Part shown: one piece after another, positions 14,962 through 22,444 of the stretch | Layout: each line of letters starts with the position of its first letter | How positions within the stretch are numbered: position 1 is the stretch's first letter | Source: Leptotrichia sp. OH3620_COT-345 | GTDB lineage: Bacteria > Fusobacteriota > Fusobacteriia > Fusobacteriales > Leptotrichiaceae | Direction of reading: 5' to 3' | DNA: 36,637 nt | NCBI RefSeq assembly: GCF_003932895.1 | Contig: NZ_RQYW01000020.1 | Span: 1-36,637 of the forward strand | The notes under the pieces: generated by a model | The model's database searches: none | Told to the model about the DNA's origin: nothing | The model's input: the letters and a program-made list of their open reading frames with translations, nothing else | Made by a program: the position numbers and the translations under genes

Positions 14962-16539
14962 ATGAAAGGAAAAAAACTGAAATTAATACTGATTATAATT
15001 GGAATATTCTTATCGACATTAAGTGTGAATGCGACTAATATGAAAGAAAATAAAAATATGAAAAAAATAGGGGAAAATCAGAGTACAGTGAGTAAAACTG
15101 AAAAAACCGAACTGAAATTAAGTAACAAAACTGAAAAGGGATATGACCTGAATTTCGATATTAAAAATTATGAAATAAAAATGGTAGTAGTAAATGAAAA
15201 GACAGTAACATACAGAGCCTATGAAAATATAGTTTATGTAAAAAATCCTGTGGATATAAATTATCAGACGGTAAATATTTATATACCTGAAGAATACTTT
15301 AACGGGAAAACGGTCGGAAAATATAATGGGAAAAATGCTCCGATTTTTTTGCCTAACACTGTGGGAGGATACATGCCGGGAGCGGCGGGAAAGCCTGAAG
15401 TCGATAAGAGAAAAGGGACAGATAATGCAGTGGTGGTAGCATTGTCCAAAGGTTATGTAGTAGCTTCACCGGGAGCAAGAGGAAGAACTTTGAAAGACAG
15501 TGACGGAAAATATTCAGGAAAAGCCCCGGCAGCTATTGTGGACTTAAAAGCGGCAGTCCGTTATTTACATTATAATGACAAAGTCATGCCCGGAAATGCA
15601 AATAAAATTATTTCAAACGGAACAAGTGCAGGAGGAGCATTGTCAGTACTTTTAGGAGCTACAGGAAACAGTAAGGACTATGAGCCTTACCTGAAGGAAT
15701 TGGGAGCAGCTGAAGCAAAGGATGATATTTTTGCAGTGTCGGCATACTGCCCGATTACAAATCTGGATAATGCCAATACCGCCTATGAGTGGACATTTAA
15801 CGGAGTGAATGATTATAAAAAAATAGAAATAAGTATGCTTGACTATAACGTTCAAAGAAAGGAAATAGCAGGAACACTTACTGAAGCTGAAATAGAAAGA
15901 TCGGCTGTCCTTAAAAAAATGTTTCCTGAATATTTAAACAGCTTGAAATTAAAAGATAAAAACGGGAAAATATTGTCACTGGATAAAGACGGGAATGGAA
16001 GTTTCAAGGAAAAAATAAAGAAATATTACATTGATTCTGCAAATAAGGCATTGAAACAGGAAAATAATTTGTCGAAATTTACGTTTCTTACAATAAAGGA
16101 CAATAAAGTGACTGATTTGAATTTTGAGGAATATGTAAAATATATGGGGAGACTTAAAACTCCCGGAGCATTTGACAATGTTGACTTAAAAACAGGGGAA
16201 AATAATCTTTTCGGAGATACGGGTACTGACAATAAACATTTTACACAATATATATTTGAAAACAGTATAGTAGGCGGTAAAATGGCTGATAAAAATGTTG
16301 TGAAAATGATGAACCCTATGGATTACATAGGGAAAAAGGGAGTAAATACATCGAAATATTGGAGAATAAGACATGGTGCCGTTGATAAGGATACTGCTCT
16401 TGCAATACCTGCCATATTAGCGATAAAACTGGAAAACAGCGGGAAAAATGTAGATTTTGCTTCTCCTTGGGGAGTTTCTCATTCAGGTGATTATGATTTG
16501 GATGAGCTGTTTGAGTGGATAGAGAAGATTATTCAATAG
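14962..16539 (+). CDS. Secreted tannase-like (subtype B) alpha/beta hydrolase
   Basis: This is predicted to be an exported serine esterase related to bacterial subtype B tannases (gallotannin and gallate-ester hydrolases, e.g. Lactobacillus plantarum TanLp1). From ATG-14962 the product is 525 residues with a signal peptide (about 1-25, LILIIIGIFLSTLSVNA). The nucleophile elbow SNGTSAGG carries Ser222, GKAPAAIVDLKAAVRYLHYND precedes it, and SAYCPITNLDNANTAYEW follows. The probable catalytic His507 lies in SHSGDYD near the C-terminus. I chose ATG-14962 for its AGGAGGACAG site; an in-frame ATG at 14911 lacks one. Gallate-ester activity is inferred; feruloyl or other esters are alternatives. Confidence 0.82.
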   Translation: MKGKKLKLILIIIGIFLSTLSVNATNMKENKNMKKIGENQSTVSKTEKTELKLSNKTEKGYDLNFDIKNYEIKMVVVNEKTVTYRAYENIVYVKNPVDINYQTVNIYIPEEYFNGKTVGKYNGKNAPIFLPNTVGGYMPGAAGKPEVDKRKGTDNAVVVALSKGYVVASPGARGRTLKDSDGKYSGKAPAAIVDLKAAVRYLHYNDKVMPGNANKIISNGTSAGGALSVLLGATGNSKDYEPYLKELGAAEAKDDIFAVSAYCPITNLDNANTAYEWTFNGVNDYKKIEISMLDYNVQRKEIAGTLTEAEIERSAVLKKMFPEYLNSLKLKDKNGKILSLDKDGNGSFKEKIKKYYIDSANKALKQENNLSKFTFLTIKDNKVTDLNFEEYVKYMGRLKTPGAFDNVDLKTGENNLFGDTGTDNKHFTQYIFENSIVGGKMADKNVVKMMNPMDYIGKKGVNTSKYWRIRHGAVDKDTALAIPAILAIKLENSGKNVDFASPWGVSHSGDYDLDELFEWIEKIIQ

Positions 16540-16594
16540 TGTCAGTTTGTTATTTAATAAAAATTATATCCAATTTTAAGAAAGAGAGAATATT

Positions 16595-17176
16595 ATGCTG
16601 AGAGGTTTTCCTATTACATTGAAAGATGATGTATCGACTGTTATAGATGTAGTAAGTAAAAAAAAATATAATAATGTTGAATGCGGAGTATCTGAGAATT
16701 TTTGTAAATATATATTGCTTAGTGGAGAAGAAATTTTTTTTCCTTATAGAATTTATTATGTTGATGTGTATAAAGGGATACCTTCACTGACATTTGAGCA
16801 AAGAATGATATATCATTGTATTTTTTCAAGGAGTTGTGATGGATTTGTTAGAGAAAAACATATAAAATCAATTTTTAATGAAGATTATCCTGATTGGGTA
16901 ATTCCTTATATTTTTAAAATATCTGATGAATATGTAGTTGAAATACTGGAAATTATTTATAGTAAATTGAAAAATGAAAATACTGATAAGATAAAAAAGT
17001 TTTGTAGATTGAATTTGAATTTGTTTTTATACAGTTATGATAGAATGATAAGTTACTGGAATGAATTTTATAGGAAAAGATATCCCGATTATAAAAAATA
17101 TGTTGGAAGAGAACTTTATAACAAATGTTTCGGATACACAAAAAATATGAAAAAAATAGCAACAGGTAGAAAATAA
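16595..17176 (+). CDS. Unrecognised 193-residue protein
   Basis: ATG follows GAAAGAGAG, 55 bases after the tannase-like gene, so it could be cotranscribed. The product is soluble-looking, rich in Tyr, Phe, Lys and Ile. It has several Cys (CGVSENFC near 30-37, HCIFSRSC near 69-76, and a lone Cys in KKFCRLN) and a basic C-terminus (KKIATGRK). It has no signal peptide and no clear membrane segment. Features such as FEQRMIYHCIFSRSCDGFVREKHI and RELYNKCFGYTKNMKKI suggest a helical fold, but I cannot name a family. The ribosome-binding site, length and sensible composition make it a likely real gene. Confidence 0.65.
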   Translation: MLRGFPITLKDDVSTVIDVVSKKKYNNVECGVSENFCKYILLSGEEIFFPYRIYYVDVYKGIPSLTFEQRMIYHCIFSRSCDGFVREKHIKSIFNEDYPDWVIPYIFKISDEYVVEILEIIYSKLKNENTDKIKKFCRLNLNLFLYSYDRMISYWNEFYRKRYPDYKKYVGRELYNKCFGYTKNMKKIATGRK

Positions 17177-17686
17177 AGATTTATAAATTTTGAAATTAGA
17201 GTTAAAGTATATTATAATAATGAAAATAATTTTACATGAATAGTAATTTTTTTCATAACATAGATTATTTTTCTCTATTTGATGTGAAATATGAAATTTT
17301 ACTTGTTTAAAATAACTTTTATAAATTTAAATAGCTGAAATAAAAGTGGAAATATAAAAATAAATAGAATAAAAAAATTTATCTCAAAAAAAAGTAAAAT
17401 TCAGAGATAAATTTTTTTATTTCCCGAGACCCGCCCTCAATATTATTAAAATAGTACGTGGTAGTAACATTACTCATTAACTGTACCCGAGTGACATTAC
17501 TGAGAATGACAATAATAAAAATTGTAACTTCTCCGAATTACTGAATAGGGTGACAGCCTAACTTCCAAAAAAGGAAAAATTTGTACTCACTTTTAATAAA
17601 ATTTACACCTGAATATCATTTTTTCAAATTATAAAATCTTAAAAACGATATCTTAAAATAATAACAAAAAAATTCAAATATTTAAG
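17177..17686. other. 510-base intergenic region between convergent genes
   Basis: It holds a bidirectional terminator at 17371-17418 and a slightly GC-richer stretch at 17421-17560 that does not resemble its AT-rich surroundings. Within that stretch a near-direct repeat, AGTAACATTACT and AGTGACATTACT, is about 32 bases apart. I see no ORF worth calling. The GC-richer part lies in the 3' untranslated region of the DIP1984-family gene on the minus strand. Confidence 0.5.
17371..17418. terminator. Bidirectional terminator
   Basis: AAAAAAATTTATCTC (17371-17385) pairs with GAGATAAATTTTTTT (17404-17418), fifteen perfect pairs around an 18-nt loop. Flanking A and T runs let it serve both convergent units. 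Confidence 0.75.
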
Positions 17687-18142
17687 TTAATCAATTAATT
17701 CAGTCAACCAGTTTGCCTGCTGTAATTCAGTATCAGTTTCTCTTATTTTTTTTGACAGAATGTCTATTTCTTTTTGTAATTCAGGAACATTAACTGTACT
17801 TAAAATTCTAATTTCTTTATTTGAATAAAGTTCAACTTTCTGACTGGCATATTGTAAAAAGTTTCTCATTATATTAGCTTTTAAAGTTAATGTATCTCTT
17901 TCGGCAATTAAATCTGCCAAAGTTGTTCCGTTTGAAGTTGAAGTACAGTTTGTCTTATTGATTTTCTTTATAAGTAAAGTCAGCTCATCTATACAGTTAT
18001 TAAGTTCTGAAATTAGTATTTCGGGATTTTCAGTAGGAGTATCGTTTTCCTGAACTTTTGCATTGTTATTAAGTCTAATACGTAGCTGTTCAATTTTTTT
18101 TTGTAAATCTGCTCTTAAAATTAAGGCTTCTGCTAATTTCAT
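17687..18142 (-). CDS. DIP1984-family (septicolysin-like) protein
   Basis: This 151-residue cytoplasmic, mostly helical protein matches the DIP1984 family in its start MKLAEALILRADLQKKIEQL, the RLNNNAKVQEND segment and the TLADLIAERDTL stretch near residues 73-84. Charged heptad-like helices suggest a coiled coil. Some relatives are annotated septicolysin, but there is no signal peptide here and the molecular role is not established. ATG follows GGAGGT. A consensus promoter (TTGACA-17-TATAAT) lies directly upstream, back to back with the riboflavin promoter. Confidence 0.85.
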   Translation of the reverse strand: MKLAEALILRADLQKKIEQLRIRLNNNAKVQENDTPTENPEILISELNNCIDELTLLIKKINKTNCTSTSNGTTLADLIAERDTLTLKANIMRNFLQYASQKVELYSNKEIRILSTVNVPELQKEIDILSKKIRETDTELQQANWLTELID

Positions 18143-18179
18143 ACATAACCTCCGTTATTTTCATTTATATATTTGAGTT

Positions 18180-18208
18180 ATTATACAGGATAAAATTTTT
18201 CATGTCAA
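18180..18208 (-). promoter_or_regulatory. Consensus promoter of the DIP1984-family gene
   Basis: On the minus strand, TTGACA (18208-18203) and TATAAT (18185-18180) are spaced by exactly 17 bases, a perfect consensus match. Its -35 is only 5 bases from the -35 of the riboflavin promoter. Confidence 0.85.
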
Positions 18209-18213
18209 TATAA

Positions 18214-18242
18214 TTGACAAAAGAAAGAAAAGAGAGTAAAAT
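18214..18242 (+). promoter_or_regulatory. Promoter of the riboflavin operon
   Basis: TTGACA (18214-18219) and TAAAAT (18237-18242) have a 17-base spacer. Transcription would begin near 18249, just before the FMN riboswitch. Together with the divergent promoter it forms the inverted repeat TGTCAAT-ATA-ATTGACA. Confidence 0.85.
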
Positions 18243-18261
18243 TATTTTATAAAACAATTTA

Positions 18262-18370
18262 AACTTCAGGGCAGGGTGAAATTCCCGACCGGCGGTATAG
18301 TCCGCGAGCTTTAACGAGTATGAACCGGTTAAATTCCGGTACCGATAGTATAGTCTAGATGAAAGAAGTT
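18262..18370 (+). promoter_or_regulatory. FMN riboswitch (RFN element)
   Basis: The closing stem is AACTTC (18262-18267) with GAAGTT (18365-18370). Inside are conserved RFN blocks: CAGGGCAGGGTGAAATTCCC, ACCGGCGGTA, TCCGCGAGC, the ACCGG/CCGGT arm around TTAAATT, and ACCGATAGTATAGTCT near the 3' end. The usual GTCTGGATG is GTCTAGATG here, one change in a conserved position. It precedes ribH by about 165 bases with a terminator between, so FMN binding is expected to cause premature termination of the operon. Confidence 0.95.
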
Positions 18371-18462
18371 GAAATATTAAATGGCATAACTGTATGATAC
18401 TCTGATATTATATCTGTTTTTATTTTGTTAAATAATAATTTGCCGTAAATATATCACTTACC

Positions 18463-18490
18463 CTGGGTTTTAGTTAATCCAGTTTTTTTA
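18463..18490 (+). terminator. Riboswitch expression-platform terminator
   Basis: CTGGGTT (18463-18469) pairs with AATCCAG (18476-18482, one G-T) around a 6-nt loop and is followed by seven T. It lies between the FMN aptamer and ribH and is the likely FMN-dependent attenuator. I did not identify the antiterminator pairing. Confidence 0.75.
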
Positions 18491-18533
18491 TTATAGGATA
18501 ATTGTTTTAAATCTTATATTTTTAGGAGGAAAA

Positions 18534-19001
18534 ATGAAAAAATTTGAAGGTAAATTTAACGGAAAGGATTTAAAAATCGGTATTACAGCAGGAAGATTCA
18601 ATGAGTTTATTACGTCCAAATTGGTAGGAGGTGCGATAGATGTCCTTATAAGAAATGATGTGAATGAGAAGGATATTGAAATAGCTTGGGTTCCGGGAGC
18701 TTTTGAAATCCCTCTTGGAGTAAAAAAGATGATAGAAACGAGGAAATATGATGCAATAATAACTTTAGGAGCTGTAATACAAGGAGCTACACCTCATTTT
18801 GATTATGTCTGTGCTGAAGTATCTAAAGGAATTTCCCAATTATCTCTACAATACGGTGTTCCTGTTATATTTGGAGTATTGACTACAAACAGTATAGAAG
18901 AAGCGGTGGAAAGAGCGGGAACGAAATCCGGGAATAAAGGTTCGGATGCGGCATTCGCAGCTATAGAAATGGCTAATCTCATAAAGGAAATCGGAAAATA
19001 A
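18534..19001 (+). CDS. ribH: 6,7-dimethyl-8-ribityllumazine synthase
   Basis: It condenses 5-amino-6-ribitylaminouracil with 3,4-dihydroxy-2-butanone 4-phosphate, the penultimate step to riboflavin. The 155-residue protein shows [10 protein letters not shown] near residues 18-27, [11 protein letters not shown] (54-64), [16 protein letters not shown] (about 80-95, with the catalytic His) and [12 protein letters not shown] (about 111-122). Such enzymes assemble as pentamers or 60-mers. ATG follows TTAGGAGG. It is the first gene of the operon; ribD begins one base after its stop. Confidence 0.97.
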   Translation: MKKFEGKFNGKDLKIGITAGRFNEFITSKLVGGAIDVLIRNDVNEKDIEIAWVPGAFEIPLGVKKMIETRKYDAIITLGAVIQGATPHFDYVCAEVSKGISQLSLQYGVPVIFGVLTTNSIEEAVERAGTKSGNKGSDAAFAAIEMANLIKEIGK

Positions 19002-19002
19002 T

Positions 19003-20127
19003 ATGGATAAAAAGAATCGGAACGGAAAACATGAGAAATATATGAGAATAGCTCTTGAACTTGCCAAAAAAGGGATAGGAAAAGTAAGCCCGAACCCTCT
19101 GGTCGGAGCGGTAATAGTAAAAGAAAACAGAATCATCAGTAAAGGCTACCATAGAGTATACGGAAAAGCTCATGCAGAAGTATACACTCTTGAAAAAGCC
19201 GGGAAAAATGCTGAAGATGCAATAATTTATGTAACTTTGGAACCATGTTCTCACTACGGAAAAACTCCTCCTTGTGTTGAAAAGATTATAAAATCGGGAA
19301 TAAAGAGATGTGTAATCGGATCAAAAGACCCGAATCCTAAAGTATCAGGGCGGGGAATAGAAATTCTTAGGAAGAATGGGATAGAAGTTGTAGAAAATGT
19401 GTTAAAAGAAGAGTGTGACAGTTTAAATCAAGATTTTTTCAAGTACATAAAGACAGGAATTCCATATTTGTTTTTAAAGTGTGCAATTACATTGGATGGG
19501 AAAATTGCTCTATCAAACGGTATATCCAAATGGATAACAAATGAAAAGGCACGGGAAAAGGTTCTATATTACAGAAACAGATTTATGGGGATTATGGTAG
19601 GAATAAATACCGTCATATATGATAATCCCAATTTAACTGCTAGAATAAAGGACGGAAATAATCCTTTCAGGTTAATAGTTGATCCTGATTTACGAGTAAC
19701 TGATGGATATAATGTTATAAAAAATAATGACGATGAAAAAACAGTAATAATAACATCAGTTTTAAATAAAAATAGTAAAAAATGTAAAACTCTTCAGGAA
19801 AAGAATAAAGTAAAATTTATTTTTTTAGAAGGAAAACATTTTATAATATCCGATATGCTTAAGGAAATTGGGAAATTAAGTATAAGTTCGATTTTGATTG
19901 AGGGAGGAGAAAAGCTTATTTCAAGGGCTTTTTCCGAAGAAATCATTGACGGAGGAGAAATTTTTATCGGAAATAAAATATTCGGAGATAATGCTTCCAA
20001 ACCTTTTGTATCAGGATTTATAAAAAAGAGTATAAATGAAGCGATAATTTTAAATAATGTAAAATACAATGTTTATGATGAAAATGTCGGAATGGAATTT
20101 TATATGAAAAAATACGGTAAAAAATAA
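19003..20127 (+). CDS. ribD: Bifunctional pyrimidine deaminase/reductase
   Basis: It carries out the second and third steps of riboflavin synthesis: deamination, then NADPH-dependent side-chain reduction. The 374 residues comprise an N-terminal cytidine-deaminase-like zinc domain (about 1-145) with His57-Ala-Glu59 and PCSHYGKTPPC (Cys82, Cys91). A dihydrofolate-reductase-like domain follows (about 150-374) with ITLDGKIALSNGISKWIT and the SSILIEGGEKLI stretch. The start overlaps the end of the ribH reading region by one base of spacing, which suggests translational coupling. ribE follows 13 bases after its stop. Confidence 0.96.
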   Translation: MDKKNRNGKHEKYMRIALELAKKGIGKVSPNPLVGAVIVKENRIISKGYHRVYGKAHAEVYTLEKAGKNAEDAIIYVTLEPCSHYGKTPPCVEKIIKSGIKRCVIGSKDPNPKVSGRGIEILRKNGIEVVENVLKEECDSLNQDFFKYIKTGIPYLFLKCAITLDGKIALSNGISKWITNEKAREKVLYYRNRFMGIMVGINTVIYDNPNLTARIKDGNNPFRLIVDPDLRVTDGYNVIKNNDDEKTVIITSVLNKNSKKCKTLQEKNKVKFIFLEGKHFIISDMLKEIGKLSISSILIEGGEKLISRAFSEEIIDGGEIFIGNKIFGDNASKPFVSGFIKKSINEAIILNNVKYNVYDENVGMEFYMKKYGKK

Positions 20128-20140
20128 ATTAGGAGAAAAT

Positions 20141-20815
20141 ATGTTTACAGGGTTGATAGAAGAAATGGGACAAATTGTCAATGTTATAGAAAAATCTCAA
20201 GGAATGGAAATAACAGTAAAAGGAAATTATATAACTAAAAAAATAAAAGTAGGAGACAGTATTGCTGTAAATGGAGTATGTCTTACAGTTACTTCATTTC
20301 AGAAAAATATTTTCAAGGCGAATGTAATGAATGAAACTGTTCAAAGAACAGGGCTGAAAAGAATAAAGGCAGGAGAAATAGTAAATCTGGAAAAATCTCT
20401 TACTCTTCAAACTTTTCTGGGAGGACATCTTGTTATGGGAGATGTGGATTGTGAAGCCGAAATATTATCTGTTGTTTCTAAAGGAATAGCGAAAATATAT
20501 GAATTCCGTTTAAATTACAATGGAGTAAAAAATATGAAGTATATTGTTGAGAAAGGTAGAGTTGCAATCGACGGCGCAAGTCTGACAGTTATAAATGTAA
20601 ATGATGAAAAAAGCGAATTTTCAGTATCACTGATTCCTCATACATTGAAAAATATTATTTTAGGAAAGAAAAGCAAAGGAGACTTTGTAAATATTGAAAC
20701 TGATTTATTCGGAAAATATGTAGAAAAAATTTTGAAATTTAGCAATTATTTTAATGAAAAAAATTCTTCAAAATCAGGGATAACTTTTGAATTTTTAAAA
20801 GAAAACGGTTTTTAA
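20141..20815 (+). CDS. ribE: Riboflavin synthase, alpha subunit
   Basis: It dismutates two 6,7-dimethyl-8-ribityllumazine molecules to riboflavin. The 224 residues contain the start MFTGLIEEMGQI and two lumazine-binding repeats. The first has VNGVCLTVTSFQ near 47-58 and the second has IDGASLTVINVN near 143-154. GGHLVMGDVD sits between them. The C-terminal tail (SNYFNEKNSSKSGITFEFLKENGF region) is slightly longer than the family norm. ATG follows TTAGGAG. Third gene of the FMN-controlled operon. Confidence 0.95.
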   Translation: MFTGLIEEMGQIVNVIEKSQGMEITVKGNYITKKIKVGDSIAVNGVCLTVTSFQKNIFKANVMNETVQRTGLKRIKAGEIVNLEKSLTLQTFLGGHLVMGDVDCEAEILSVVSKGIAKIYEFRLNYNGVKNMKYIVEKGRVAIDGASLTVINVNDEKSEFSVSLIPHTLKNIILGKKSKGDFVNIETDLFGKYVEKILKFSNYFNEKNSSKSGITFEFLKENGF

Positions 20816-20848
20816 ATTGCAGTTTTAAAATAAAAAGAGGTGATATAA

Positions 20849-22066
20849 ATGAATAGTAATAAGAAATTCAATACAGTGGAGGAAGTATTGGAAGATATAA
20901 AAAAAGGGATTCCTATAGTAATAGTGGATAATGAAGACAGAGAAAACGAAGGAGATTTATTTTTAGCCGCTCAAGCAGCAACATACGAGGGTATAAATTT
21001 TATGATAAATGAAGCAAGGGGGTTAATGTGTGTTCCTATATCCGAAAAGAGAGCGGAAGAACTTAAATTGGAGTTAATGACACCAAATAATACAGACTAT
21101 CATGGAACTGCATTTACAGTTTCAGTAGATGCTTTTGAGGGGACAACTACAGGAATATCAACATTAGACAGACTGAAAACAGTGCAAGATATAGGAGATT
21201 TAACTAAAAGTGCGAAAGATTTCAGGAAACCCGGACATATATTTCCTCTTATTGCCAAAAAAAGGGGAGTACTGGAAAGAAAGGGACATACAGAAGCGGC
21301 TGTAGATCTTTCAAGAATAGCAGGTTTTTTTGAAGCAGGTGTTATAATGGAAATTTTGAATGAAGACGGAAGCATGGCAAGAAGAGATGATTTATTCAGA
21401 TTTTGTAAGAAACACAGTTTAAAAATAATAACAATAGAAGATTTAATAATATTCAGGAAAAATAATGAAAGACTTGTAAAAAAAGAAGCTGAAACGGATA
21501 TTGTAACAAAATTCGGGAAATTTACTTTCAGTGGATATAGTGACATAATTGAAGATAAGGAATATATAGCTGTTGTTAAAGGAAGTGTAAAAGATAAGGA
21601 AAATATAAGTGTAAGACTTCATTCAGAATGTCTGACGGGAGATGTATTCGGTTCTATGCACTGTGACTGCGGGGAGCAGTTACACAGAGCATTGAAGGAA
21701 ATAGAACTAAAAGGTGAGGGAGTTCTCATTTATTTAAGACAGGAGGGAAGAGGAATAGGAATATTCAATAAGCTGAAAGCATATAAATATCAAAATGAGG
21801 GATATGATACTGTTGAAGCTAACCATCTTCTTGGGTTTAACGGAGATTTAAGAGATTATGCGGTGGCAGCACAAATAATAAAGGAACTCGGAATAAAATC
21901 CGTTTCTCTTAAAACAAATAATCCATTGAAAATAAAGGGATTGAAAAAATATGGAATAAATGTGGTTTCACGGGAAGAAATAGAAATACAACCTAATGAA
22001 TTTGATATAAAATATTTAAAAACAAAAAAAGAAAAAATGGGACATATTTTTTCTCAAAATTTGTAA
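20849..22066 (+). CDS. ribBA: Bifunctional DHBP synthase / GTP cyclohydrolase II
   Basis: This fused enzyme starts both branches of riboflavin synthesis. The 405 residues hold an N-terminal RibB domain (about 1-205) with DNEDRENEGDL near 26-36 and KRGVLERKGHTEAAVDL (about 135-151). A C-terminal RibA domain (about 206-405) has the zinc motif SECLTGDVFGSMHCDCGEQL near 257-276 and LRQEGRGIG near 295-303. ATG follows AAAGAGGTGAT. It ends the ribH-ribD-ribE-ribBA operon. With these four proteins the pathway is complete except for the phosphatase step. Confidence 0.97.
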   Translation: MNSNKKFNTVEEVLEDIKKGIPIVIVDNEDRENEGDLFLAAQAATYEGINFMINEARGLMCVPISEKRAEELKLELMTPNNTDYHGTAFTVSVDAFEGTTTGISTLDRLKTVQDIGDLTKSAKDFRKPGHIFPLIAKKRGVLERKGHTEAAVDLSRIAGFFEAGVIMEILNEDGSMARRDDLFRFCKKHSLKIITIEDLIIFRKNNERLVKKEAETDIVTKFGKFTFSGYSDIIEDKEYIAVVKGSVKDKENISVRLHSECLTGDVFGSMHCDCGEQLHRALKEIELKGEGVLIYLRQEGRGIGIFNKLKAYKYQNEGYDTVEANHLLGFNGDLRDYAVAAQIIKELGIKSVSLKTNNPLKIKGLKKYGINVVSREEIEIQPNEFDIKYLKTKKEKMGHIFSQNL

Positions 22067-22444
22067 AAAATATATATTAAGGTTTATCGTTACCTGTAGT
22101 TTCAAGTATTAAATAAAAAGTTTTTATTTTTTAAAAGTAGTAATTGTAATTAGAAAATGTAAATTGACTATCCTGAAATAATTATTTTTCGTTCAATATA
22201 ATTTATATTTTTTAGGAAAATTTTGAATATCGGAGTTTTATTTTTATTTTTTAAATTGTTACTCCATTTTAACTGTACTTTTATTTGAAATAATTTTCAT
22301 TGTTTTTAATATTTTTCAATTTTTAAGTATAAAAATGGAGTGGATAAATGTAAAGAAATATACTTAATTTTTTTATTATGAAAGTTGCAATATGATTGAT
22401 AATAAGGTAAAATATAAAAAAAGTAAGGAGAAACGGAAAGTCTT
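22067..22444. other. 378-base intergenic region before mutL
   Basis: This is AT-rich with no gene seen. It contains an 81-base segment bounded by a perfect 10-bp inverted repeat, ACTCCATTTT (22261-22270) and AAAATGGAGT (22332-22341). A weak all-AT hairpin, AAATAAAAA with TTTTTATTT, lies near 22110-22130 and is a poor terminator candidate for the rib operon. Confidence 0.45.

Noticed and set aside
21100-21546. 148-residue minus-strand ORF inside ribBA
   Set aside because: Antisense shadow of a gene with clear catalytic motifs.
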